Shown in pieces: positions 26,468-34,066 of a DNA stretch of 64,000 nt (positions are counted from its first letter, which is position 1; every line of letters begins with the position of its first letter). The notes beneath the pieces were generated by a model that saw nothing but the letters and a program-made list of their open reading frames with translations, did no database searches and was not told where the DNA came from. The stretch spans positions 51,745 through 115,744 of the forward strand of contig JAFZNG010000001.1 of the NCBI GenBank assembly GCA_017551025.1, in the 5' to 3' direction. The DNA comes from Paludibacteraceae bacterium. Lineage in GTDB: Bacteria > Bacteroidota > Bacteroidia > Bacteroidales > Paludibacteraceae. A program made the translations under genes and the position numbers.

Positions 26468-27457
26468 ATGAAAAAAAGTCTTTATTCTTTCAGCGTAGCG
26501 GTCTTTGTTCTTTCAGTGATAACGGTCCCTTTGGCTGCGTGTCAGCCAAAGAATGCGTGGCAACTCGTCTGGAGCGATGAGTTCGATGCGGACACACTGA
26601 ATACGCAGTACTGGAACACCGAGGACAACGCCCGCGGAGGCGGTAATGCCGAACTGCAGTACTATACGCCGAAGAACATCACGATGGAGCGTCATCCCGT
26701 GACAGGCGAATCGTGCCTGGTGCTCAATGCGCAGCGCGAGAACTACAAGAATCGTCCCTGTACCTCGGCGCGACTGAACACCCACGATAAGGTCACCGTG
26801 CATTACGGTAAGGTAGAGGCACGTATTGCCTTTCCTCGTACGGCCGACGGCCTTTGGCCGGCATTCTGGATGCTGGGCAACAACTTGGCCAAGGACTTGG
26901 GCAATAACGATAACGTGGACAAGCAGGCCGAGGAACTGGCTAAGCAGCAGCGCGTCGTTTGGCCTAAGTGCGGCGAGATAGATATCTGCGAGATGGGTCA
27001 TCATTACGGCATCGAGCATGGCATCCAGGACCGTTACTTCAACGGTGCCTGCCATTGGGGCGAGTCGTTCAACAACGGTGCGTACCCGAATTACGGTCAG
27101 TTTAATACGGCCGACTATCCCGTGCAAGGCGATTTCCACCTCTTTACACTCATCTGGTCGGAAGACTCCATCGCGATGTATCTGGATCAGGACAAGTATC
27201 CGGACGTAAAACCGTATTTCGAGCTCTCGCTGCGTGAGAAGGACGTGAATCAACCGGGGCATTATTTCAACCATCCCTTCTACCTGGTGTTGAACCTCTC
27301 GGTGGGTGGTTTCTTCCCCAATATGCCGGCGGCGGAGAAATATCCGGAACTGATTACGGCCGACGACCCATCGTTCCGAAAAGTTACGGCTCTGCCCGCA
27401 GACGGCACGCCGGTGAAGATGTATGTGGACTACATTCGCGTTTATGAGAAACGCTAA
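26468..27457 (+). CDS. GH16 beta-glucanase lipoprotein
   Basis: The lipoprotein signal ends VPLAAC (Cys25); the GH16 domain covers about 30-329 (WQLVWSDEFDADTLN). The catalytic signature GEIDICEMG gives Glu170, Asp172 and Glu175. It is closest in layout to the 25390 paralogue (QDRYFNGA; PAFWMLGNN) but has an insertion near 140-155 (LAKDLGNNDNVDKQAEELAKQQ) and another before the final strand. It ends MYVDYIRVYEKR, without tag. Third GH16 of the locus; probably cell-anchored and acting on beta-1,3-glucan chains. Confidence 0.92.
   Translation: MKKSLYSFSVAVFVLSVITVPLAACQPKNAWQLVWSDEFDADTLNTQYWNTEDNARGGGNAELQYYTPKNITMERHPVTGESCLVLNAQRENYKNRPCTSARLNTHDKVTVHYGKVEARIAFPRTADGLWPAFWMLGNNLAKDLGNNDNVDKQAEELAKQQRVVWPKCGEIDICEMGHHYGIEHGIQDRYFNGACHWGESFNNGAYPNYGQFNTADYPVQGDFHLFTLIWSEDSIAMYLDQDKYPDVKPYFELSLREKDVNQPGHYFNHPFYLVLNLSVGGFFPNMPAAEKYPELITADDPSFRKVTALPADGTPVKMYVDYIRVYEKR
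26480..26516 (+). repeat. Heptamer words forming a GH16 signal peptide core
   Basis: CTTTATT, CTTTCAG, CGTAGCG, GT, CTTTGTT, CTTTCAG. Encodes LYSFSVAVFVLS. Confidence 0.75.
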
Positions 27458-27460
27458 TAT

Positions 27461-27552
27461 AGACCGCTTCGCTAAAAGAAAAAAGACCGCTTCGCTAAAA
27501 GAAAAAAGACCGCTTCGCTAAAAGAAAAAAGACCGCTGCGCTCAAAGAAAAA
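27461..27552 (-). repeat. Four tandem 23-bp repeats, inverse of the signal-peptide repeat
   Basis: Four near-identical 23-bp copies at 27461, 27484, 27507 and 27530. On the minus strand each reads CTTTTTT (or similar), CTTTTAG, CGAAGCG, GT: the same 7+7+7+2 order as the signal-peptide repeats of SusD, GH16 and GH81. No ORF uses it. Confidence 0.9.
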
Positions 27553-27554
27553 AG

Positions 27555-27596
27555 CCTAATTACTAAAGCATAATTATTAAAACCTAATTACTTATG
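27555..27596 (+). repeat. Heptamer array CCTAATT before the four-helix-bundle gene
   Basis: Units CCTAATT, ACTAAAG, CATAATT, ATTAAAA, CCTAATT, ACTTATG, the last containing the ATG at 27594. Confidence 0.75.
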
Positions 27597-27959
27597 GTAA
27601 TACATAATTTCAGAGAATTGGTAGCATGGCAAAAGTCGATGACTTTAGCCAAAGATATCTATGCTATAACAAAGACTTTCCCGCAAAACGAATTATATGC
27701 ATTAACTTCGCAAATACAACGTGCTGTCACATCAATACCATCTAATATTGCAGAAGGAGCCGGTCGCCCGACGACAAAAGAGATGGTTCACTTTTTATCA
27801 TTCTCTTTAGGTTCAGCTTTTGAGTTAGAAACGGAAATAACATTAGCGAAGGAATTTAATTACATCACTAATGAGCAATATAATGAACTCAATGAAAGAA
27901 TAGTTGAAGTACAAAAATTAGTATATTCATTAATGAAAAAATACAACGAAAATAATTAA
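27594..27959 (+). CDS. Four-helix bundle protein (S23/TIGR02436 type)
   Basis: The 121-residue protein has the family pattern FRELVAWQKSMTLAKDIY ... FPQNELYALTSQIQRAVTSIPSNIAEGAGR ... FLSFSLGSAFELETEI. Members are encoded in 23S rRNA intervening sequences and as stray genes; the diversity-generating retroelement protein Avd has the same fold. No reverse transcriptase or template repeat is present here. The gene is clearly AT-richer than its neighbours and is flanked on both sides by heptamer arrays, so it looks inserted into the glucan locus. Its biochemical role is not established. Confidence 0.88.
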   Translation: MVIHNFRELVAWQKSMTLAKDIYAITKTFPQNELYALTSQIQRAVTSIPSNIAEGAGRPTTKEMVHFLSFSLGSAFELETEITLAKEFNYITNEQYNELNERIVEVQKLVYSLMKKYNENN

Positions 27960-27994
27960 CCAGAGATAGATATTGGCCACTAGTTCATACTAGG

Positions 27995-28022
27995 CTTTTA
28001 TCTTTCGACTTTTATCTTTCGA
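27995..28022 (+). repeat. Heptamer array CTTTTAT/CTTTCGA before the GPH symporter
   Basis: Alternating units CTTTTAT, CTTTCGA, CTTTTAT, CTTTCGA, then CTAG, six bases before the ATG at 28028. The inverse words occur inside the phosphorylase gene at 29645. Confidence 0.85.
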
Positions 28023-28027
28023 CTAGA

Positions 28028-29383
28028 ATGAAATTAAGCATTAAAGAAAAATTAGGCTATAGCCTGGGTGATACCGCGTCGCATTTCGTGTGGGACCTGG
28101 TAGGTTTTTGGTTGTTGATTTTCTATACGGACATCTATGGTCTGACGCCGGCCCTGGCAGGTGTGATCATGTTCGTGGGTTCAATCTGGGATGCCGTAAT
28201 GGATCCTATCGTAGGTATTATCTCCGACCGCACCAGTTCGCGCTGGGGTAAGTTCCGTCCGTACCTGTTGTTCGGTTCGGTACCTTATGCTATCCTGGCG
28301 GTGCTGGCGTTTACGACGCCGGAGTTCGGGCTGAACGGTAAGTTTGCCTATGCGCTCATCACCTGCCTGCTCTTGCGTACGGCTTATGCGTTTGTCAACC
28401 TGCCGTATAGCTCGTTGTCAGCTGTCATGACCGACGACTCGAACGAGCGTGCGGGACTGAATACCTACCGCTTCATCGCCGCGTATATCGGTCAGTTCGT
28501 CGTAACCGGTGCGGCCTTGTATCTGGTGAAGTGGCTCGGTGCAATAGGTAATGCCGGTGTGGTCAACCAGGCCCAAGGTTATCAGTATACCGTAGGTCTG
28601 TTCGGCATACTGAGTATCGCGTTCTTCCTCATCGCGTTCGGTACGACCAAGGAGCGTGTGCCGCAACCCGAGAAGCAGGACAATAACGTGCTTAAGGACT
28701 TCAAGTACCTGTTTATGAACAAGGCGTGGATCGTGCTGACCTGCGTGGGTATCGTATCGTTCATCATGTTCGCGATGCAGAATGCAGCGATTGCTTATTA
28801 CTTCAAGTATTATATCCAGGATGCCGAGAATGTGCAGCTCTTCAACGTGCTGGGTACCGTGGCGCTGATCGTCGCCCTCCCGGCCTCGAAACCCTTGGCA
28901 AAGAAGTTTGGCAACAAGATGGTATATATCCTATCCTCCATCGTATCGGGTATATTCTTTGCGTTGATATACGTTGCCGGCGACAACCTGCCGCTCGTAT
29001 ATACCTTCAATATATTGGCTAAGATGGCATACGCACCGGCCGTGCCGCTGCTATGGACCATGTTGGCCGACGTAGCCGACTACGGCGAATGGAAGTTCAA
29101 TCGTCGCACGACGGGTCTGTGTTTCTCAGCTTCGGTGCTGGCGCAGAAACTCGGTTGGGCGATTGGTGCAGCCGCAGCGGGTGCGATACTGAGTGCCACG
29201 AGTTTCGTGGCGAATGCTGCGGTGCAGACCGAGACGGCCATGCAGGGTATTCGTCTGCTGGTAAGCGTCATCCCGGGCGTACTGTACGCATCGTGTGCTA
29301 TCGTGATGGCCTTCTATAGTCTGGATAATGCTACGATGGAGCAGATGAAAAACGAACTCGATGCTCGCAGAATTAAAAATTAA
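28028..29383 (+). CDS. GPH-family sugar:cation symporter
   Basis: Inner-membrane carrier of the glycoside-pentoside-hexuronide (MelB-like) family. The start KEKLGYSLGDTASHFVWDLVGFWLLIFYTDIYGL and the loop WDAVMDPIVGIISDRTSSRWGKFRPYLL are characteristic, including the Asp-rich helix II region. About 12 membrane helices fit in 451 residues. It probably imports beta-gluco-oligosaccharides freed in the periplasm for the cytosolic phosphorylase next door. The last codons (RIKN, stop) lie in a heptamer array shared with the start of the next gene. Confidence 0.9.
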   Translation: MKLSIKEKLGYSLGDTASHFVWDLVGFWLLIFYTDIYGLTPALAGVIMFVGSIWDAVMDPIVGIISDRTSSRWGKFRPYLLFGSVPYAILAVLAFTTPEFGLNGKFAYALITCLLLRTAYAFVNLPYSSLSAVMTDDSNERAGLNTYRFIAAYIGQFVVTGAALYLVKWLGAIGNAGVVNQAQGYQYTVGLFGILSIAFFLIAFGTTKERVPQPEKQDNNVLKDFKYLFMNKAWIVLTCVGIVSFIMFAMQNAAIAYYFKYYIQDAENVQLFNVLGTVALIVALPASKPLAKKFGNKMVYILSSIVSGIFFALIYVAGDNLPLVYTFNILAKMAYAPAVPLLWTMLADVADYGEWKFNRRTTGLCFSASVLAQKLGWAIGAAAAGAILSATSFVANAAVQTETAMQGIRLLVSVIPGVLYASCAIVMAFYSLDNATMEQMKNELDARRIKN

Positions 29384-29405
29384 AAATTACGAATTAAAAA
29401 TGAAA
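29371..29405 (+). repeat. AATTAAA heptamer array spanning a stop and a start codon
   Basis: Units AATTAAA, AATTAAA, AATTACG, AATTAAA, AATGAAA. The second unit supplies the TAA of the symporter (29381-29383) and the last supplies the ATG of the phosphorylase (29400). Confidence 0.85.
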
Positions 29406-32400
29406 AAGGTTCAGGGACAATTTGTGACGATCAACGGGGAGCGGTTCTACGAAATCGCCAACTATGATCAGATGCAGCCGTTCTTTATCTCGCTGGCATC
29501 GGATACCGATTTATGGATGTACCTGGCTTCGACGGGAGGTCTGACGGCCGGTCGTCGCAGTCCGGGTGAGGCCCTCTTCCCCTACTATACCGACGATAAG
29601 ATCACCGAGAACTACGAGACCACCGGTCCGAGAACAGTGCTGAGAGTCGAAAGTCGAAAGACAAAAGACAAAAGACTCTGGCGGCCGTTCTCTCAGATGC
29701 AGCAGGACGTGTTTGATATCTCGCGCAAGATCGCTAAATCGACGGTAGGCAATCAGATCGTCTTCTGCGAGGAGAACCATACCCTCGGTCTGCGTTTCTC
29801 CTACCTCTGGGCACCGGCCGGTAAGCACGGCTGGGTGCGTCGGGCTACGCTGGAGAACCTGTCTGCCGAACTGCTGCATATCGACCTCAATGACAGCCTG
29901 AAGAATATCCTGCCCGCTGGTGTAGAGCGTAAGACTCAGAATGAGTTCTCGACCCTGGTGGACGGTTATAAGAAGACGGAACTGGTGCCCGGCACCTCGC
30001 TGGCGCTGTTCCGCATGGAGGCTATATTGGTGGACCGTGCCGAACCGAGCGAGTCGCTCACTTGCAATACCGTCTATAGCCTCGGCCTGCCCCGTGCTAG
30101 CTACAGTCGCACCGAGTCGAAAGGTGTGCGTGGCGAATACGTGGCCGAGTCCCGTTTTAGCCTGCGTGCCGGTAAGTCCAAGACCTGGTACGACGTACTG
30201 GACGTCAGCAAAGACGCTGTAGCTGTTCACGAGTTGATGCATTTCCTGGAGCAACCCAACGCCGAGCGCCAACTGGAGGCCGCGATGCGCGAGTCCACGG
30301 AGACCTTGCGTCGTATCGTTGCCCAGAACGATGGTATCCAGCAGACCGGTGACGAAGCGAATGATGCGCGTCATTTTGCGAACGTACTGTTCAACACCAT
30401 GCGCGGCGGCTACTATCTCAATTATCCGCCTAAGTCCGACACGGAAGATCTGCCGCTGACCTTCGGCCGTCGTCATGGCGACCCATCGCGTCCGTGGAAC
30501 CTGTTCTCGATACGCGTACAGGACGAGGAGGGTAAGCCTGTGGTGGCCTACCAGGGCAACTGGCGCGATATATTCCAGAACTGGGAAGCCCTATCTGTCT
30601 CCTACCCGCTCTATATCAATCATATCATCGCGAAGTTCCTCAACGCTACGACGGCCGACGGCTACAACCCGTATCGTATCTCCAACGAGGGAATAGAATG
30701 GGAGGTGATTGAACCGGAGAACCCGTGGTCGAATATCGGTTACTGGGGCGACCATCAGATTATCTATCTGCTTAAGTTGCTCGAACTGAGTTATGACCAT
30801 GATCCCGAGGCGCTTACCTCGCTGCTCAACGAGCGCCGGTATGCGTTTGCAAATATCCCGTACCGATTGAAGTCGTATGCGGAGATCGTGCGTGACCCGA
30901 AGAACAGTATATGGTTTGACGATGCGCTCCATCAGCATATCATGGCGCTGGTGCCTAAGATGGGTGCGGATGCCAAACTGGTGCTCGACGGTGAGAACCA
31001 CGTGCGTCGTACCACTATGGCCGACAAACTGCTCATCACCCTGCTCACCAAACTCTCGAACTTCATCCCCGGAGCAGGTATATGGATGAATACCTTGCGT
31101 CCGGAGTGGAACGACGCGAATAACGCCCTGGTGGGATACGGTGCGTCGATGGTGACGCTCTGTTACATGCGTCGCTACGTGAGCTTCCTGCAGCGTCTGT
31201 TCCGCGAGGATATTACGATCGGCGAAGAGACCGCCGAATTCCTGCAGGCTATCCACGAGGCGCTGCGGCTCTACGAAACGAGCCGTCAGTATATCGATGC
31301 CGCAGGCGTGGCGGGCGAAGCGTACCGCACCCGTGTCTATGCCGGTATCAGCGGTCGCGAGACCCGCGTCAGCCTGGAGCAGGTACGTGCGTTCCTCGCC
31401 GATGCCTTGACGCGTATCGATGAGTCGATACGTGCCAATAAACGCGAGGACGGACTCTATGAGGCCTACAACCTCATCAAGTTTACCGAGACCGACCACG
31501 ACCTGGAGATCAGTCATCTGTATCAGATGCTCGAGGGACAGGTAGCGGTGCTCTCGTCGGGACTGCTGTCGCTCCAAGAGGTGGTAGAATTGCTCGATGC
31601 CTTGCGTCAGTCGGATCTCTACCGCGAGGATCAGCGCAGCTATATGCTATACCCGAATCGCAGACGCAAGAGTTTTCTGGAGCTCAACAACCTGCCCGAT
31701 GAGGCTAAACACCTGCCCGAAGTACAGAAATACCTGGGAACCGTTCTGCGTCAGGACTGCGACGGCGGCATCCATTTCGATGCCCGTTATCGCAATGCCA
31801 ATGACCTGCCCGACGAATTGAAAGACCTCTACGAGCAGATTTTCAACCATCATGCCTTCACCGGCCGAAGCGGCACGTTCTATAAGTACGAAGGACTCGG
31901 TTGTATCTATTGGCACATGGTCAGCAAGTTGCTACTCGCCGTCGGCGAAAACCTGCAGAAAGTGCTGCTCGACCGCTACCTGACAAAGCAGCCTGAACCG
32001 CTGAGCGAAGAGCAGACCCAACTCCTCTTGCGTCTGGATGCCCAGTATCGCGAGATTCGCGAAGGTATCGGTGCGCATAAGAACCCCGCCGAGTACGGTG
32101 CCTTCCCCTTCGACCCGTATTCCCATACGCCGTCGATGGCGGGTGTACAGCAACCCGGCATGACCGGTCAGGTCAAGGAAGATATCCTCTCGCGTTTCTT
32201 TGAGATGGGTGTCTTTGTGCATGAAGGTCAGATCGTAATCCTCCCCTTCATGGTGCGTGAGGGCGATTTGAAGAACAACGAACTTCGCTTCACCTACTGC
32301 GGCACGACATTCATCTACCGTTACTATCAGTGCAAACCTACCGAGATAACCATCCCGAAGGATGCCACGGTAGTGGATCGCAGTACCCTCAGTAAAGAAC

Positions 32401-32468
32401 TCAGTCAACAAATTTTTGCACGCCAGTGCCAATCTGAAATAGTCGTAAACGTATGCGTAAATCAATGA
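29400..32468 (+). CDS. GH94/GH149/GH161-type glucan phosphorylase
   Basis: Start at 29400 (MKKVQGQFVTINGERFYEIANYDQM); an in-frame ATG at 29361 would translate the repeat array. The 1,022-residue cytosolic protein begins with an N-terminal beta-sandwich (SLASDTDLWMYLASTGGLTAGRRSPGEALFPYYTDD) and has an (alpha/alpha)6 barrel with GYWGDHQIIYLLKLLELS and PEWNDANNALVGYG. Asp572 in that WND motif corresponds to the catalytic acid of GH94 phosphorylases. Length and N-terminal style suggest the beta-1,3-glucan phosphorylase relatives GH149 or GH161 rather than GH94 cellobiose phosphorylase, which are about 800 residues. Predicted product is glucose 1-phosphate from imported beta-1,3-oligosaccharides. 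The stop overlaps the GH30 start by 16 bases. Confidence 0.8.
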   Translation: MKKVQGQFVTINGERFYEIANYDQMQPFFISLASDTDLWMYLASTGGLTAGRRSPGEALFPYYTDDKITENYETTGPRTVLRVESRKTKDKRLWRPFSQMQQDVFDISRKIAKSTVGNQIVFCEENHTLGLRFSYLWAPAGKHGWVRRATLENLSAELLHIDLNDSLKNILPAGVERKTQNEFSTLVDGYKKTELVPGTSLALFRMEAILVDRAEPSESLTCNTVYSLGLPRASYSRTESKGVRGEYVAESRFSLRAGKSKTWYDVLDVSKDAVAVHELMHFLEQPNAERQLEAAMRESTETLRRIVAQNDGIQQTGDEANDARHFANVLFNTMRGGYYLNYPPKSDTEDLPLTFGRRHGDPSRPWNLFSIRVQDEEGKPVVAYQGNWRDIFQNWEALSVSYPLYINHIIAKFLNATTADGYNPYRISNEGIEWEVIEPENPWSNIGYWGDHQIIYLLKLLELSYDHDPEALTSLLNERRYAFANIPYRLKSYAEIVRDPKNSIWFDDALHQHIMALVPKMGADAKLVLDGENHVRRTTMADKLLITLLTKLSNFIPGAGIWMNTLRPEWNDANNALVGYGASMVTLCYMRRYVSFLQRLFREDITIGEETAEFLQAIHEALRLYETSRQYIDAAGVAGEAYRTRVYAGISGRETRVSLEQVRAFLADALTRIDESIRANKREDGLYEAYNLIKFTETDHDLEISHLYQMLEGQVAVLSSGLLSLQEVVELLDALRQSDLYREDQRSYMLYPNRRRKSFLELNNLPDEAKHLPEVQKYLGTVLRQDCDGGIHFDARYRNANDLPDELKDLYEQIFNHHAFTGRSGTFYKYEGLGCIYWHMVSKLLLAVGENLQKVLLDRYLTKQPEPLSEEQTQLLLRLDAQYREIREGIGAHKNPAEYGAFPFDPYSHTPSMAGVQQPGMTGQVKEDILSRFFEMGVFVHEGQIVILPFMVREGDLKNNELRFTYCGTTFIYRYYQCKPTEITIPKDATVVDRSTLSKELSQQIFARQCQSEIVVNVCVNQ
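29645..29679 (+). repeat. Heptamer array AGTCGAA/AGACAAA inside the phosphorylase gene
   Basis: Units AGTCGAA, AGTCGAA, AGACAAA, AGACAAA, AGACTCT. Encodes VESRKTKDKRL in the N-terminal domain, apparently a surface loop. Confidence 0.85.
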
Positions 32469-34066
32469 TTTGTCTGGGGCTGATTGCCCTGACCGCTTGT
32501 ACGGCCAAGGTGCCGTCCAGCCAAGTATGGCTCACCTCCGAAGCCGGAGATAAATGTACCGAGAAAGAAGCCGTAGTGTTTCAAAAGGGCACTGTGGACG
32601 GTGCTGTGGTTGTTAATATAGACGAACCGCGTCAGACCATCGACGGTTTTGGCGGATCGTTGACCGAGTCGTCGGCTTTCGTACTGGCCTGTCTGCCGAA
32701 GGAGCAACGCGACGCTATTCTCCGTGAACTGTATGGTGAGGAGGGTGCTAACTTCAGTGCTACGCGTACCCAGATCGGTGCGTCGGACTTCTCCGTGGAG
32801 GGTAAGTATTCGTTGGCGGAACTGGACGGCGATACGGCGATGACTTCTTTCTCGCTCGACCGCGACAAAGAAGGCTTCCCTAAAGCCCAGTACCCGCAAG
32901 TCAAGGACGAACACTACGACCTGTACCACCTCATGCTCGATGTATGGAACCTAAAGCAGGCGCAGGACGACAAGACCTATCGTATCATGGCCAACACCTG
33001 GACCGCACCCGCATGGATGAAGGAGAATAAGAAATACTACGAGCGCGAGAACGGTTTCCACCGCGGTGGTGCCCTGCTGCCGGAGTATTACCAGGCCTAT
33101 GCCGACTATCTGGCACGCTATGTAGAGGCATGGCGTGAGCAAGGCGTGGATATCTGGGCCGTGACACCCGTGAACGAACCGATGGGTAACGACGGCGGAT
33201 GGGAGTCGATGGACTTCTGGCCGGCTGTAGAGGCCGAGTTTATCGCCAAGTATCTGGGTCCGACGTTTGAGAAACGTGGTCTGGGCAACGTAGCTATCTA
33301 CGGTTTTGACCAGAATATCTTTGAGATGGGTCCCTATACCGCTGCGATCTACGGCGATGAGGCTGCGCGCAATTATACCACCGGTATGGCCGTGCACTGG
33401 TACGGCAGTACCGTCAACTGTTTCCCCGAGACGCTCGACTCGATTCATGCCCTCTATCCCGATAAGACGATCTTCCACTCCGAGGGCTGTATCGACAACC
33501 TCGGTTGCGAACCTTGGGACGGCGTGACCGATCCCGTAGGCTTCAAGGAGTCGGGTTGGTTTGAGAACGACAGTTTCTGGTGGCAACCAATCGCTACCGA
33601 TTGGGCCTATTCTACGCGTTGGGCAGGTAATACCCATCCGAAATATGCCCCCGTCCACCGCTATGCTCGGTATATTATCGAGGGTATGAACCACTGGTTG
33701 ACCGGTTTTATCGACTGGAATATCGTGCTGGACTCGATCGGAGGACCGAACCATGTGAACAATTTCGCTGCGGCCCCCGTCATAGTGGATTATCAGAACG
33801 ACCGTATCTACTATACGCCGTATTACTACGTGCTCAAGCAGTTCTCGCGTTCGATGCGTCCGGGCGATACGGTGCTGGGTGTCCAGAACCCCAACCTGCC
33901 GGAAAAAGACCTGCACGTCTGCGCTACGCGTAATGCGAAGGGCGAGATTGCCATCAATATACTGAATACCGGAGAGGCTGTTTCGCTCCCGCTCCAAATT
34001 GGCGAGTATGCCGCTACGGTGGATCTGCCGGCCAATTGCGTAGAGACGATCATCGTAAAATTATGA
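32453..34066 (+). CDS. GH30 glucanase lipoprotein (probable beta-1,6-glucanase)
   Basis: The lipoprotein signal is short with Cys16 (IALTAC). The GH30 (alpha/beta)8 domain starts near VVVNIDEPRQTIDGFGGSLTESSAF. Acid/base Glu242 lies in VTPVNEPMGNDG and nucleophile Glu344 in TIFHSEGCIDN, followed by a C-terminal beta domain ending CVETIIVKL. At 537 residues it is full length. Among GH30 activities, subfamilies with this N-terminus include beta-glucosidases and endo-beta-1,6-glucanases; the locus makes cleavage of beta-1,6 branches plausible. Its start overlaps the phosphorylase gene by 16 bases and its stop overlaps GH81 by 4 (ATGA). Confidence 0.88.
   Translation: MRKSMICLGLIALTACTAKVPSSQVWLTSEAGDKCTEKEAVVFQKGTVDGAVVVNIDEPRQTIDGFGGSLTESSAFVLACLPKEQRDAILRELYGEEGANFSATRTQIGASDFSVEGKYSLAELDGDTAMTSFSLDRDKEGFPKAQYPQVKDEHYDLYHLMLDVWNLKQAQDDKTYRIMANTWTAPAWMKENKKYYERENGFHRGGALLPEYYQAYADYLARYVEAWREQGVDIWAVTPVNEPMGNDGGWESMDFWPAVEAEFIAKYLGPTFEKRGLGNVAIYGFDQNIFEMGPYTAAIYGDEAARNYTTGMAVHWYGSTVNCFPETLDSIHALYPDKTIFHSEGCIDNLGCEPWDGVTDPVGFKESGWFENDSFWWQPIATDWAYSTRWAGNTHPKYAPVHRYARYIIEGMNHWLTGFIDWNIVLDSIGGPNHVNNFAAAPVIVDYQNDRIYYTPYYYVLKQFSRSMRPGDTVLGVQNPNLPEKDLHVCATRNAKGEIAINILNTGEAVSLPLQIGEYAATVDLPANCVETIIVKL

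Noticed and set aside
27461-27552. CRISPR-like tandem array
   Set aside because: The 23-bp units are directly contiguous with no unique spacers, and no cas genes are present.
27594-27959. Diversity-generating retroelement accessory (Avd)
   Set aside because: The fold matches, but there is no reverse transcriptase, template repeat or adenine-variable repeat in the window.
29361-29399. Upstream ATG for the phosphorylase
   Set aside because: The added residues are the translated repeat array (ELKIKNYELK); the family-like start is at 29400.
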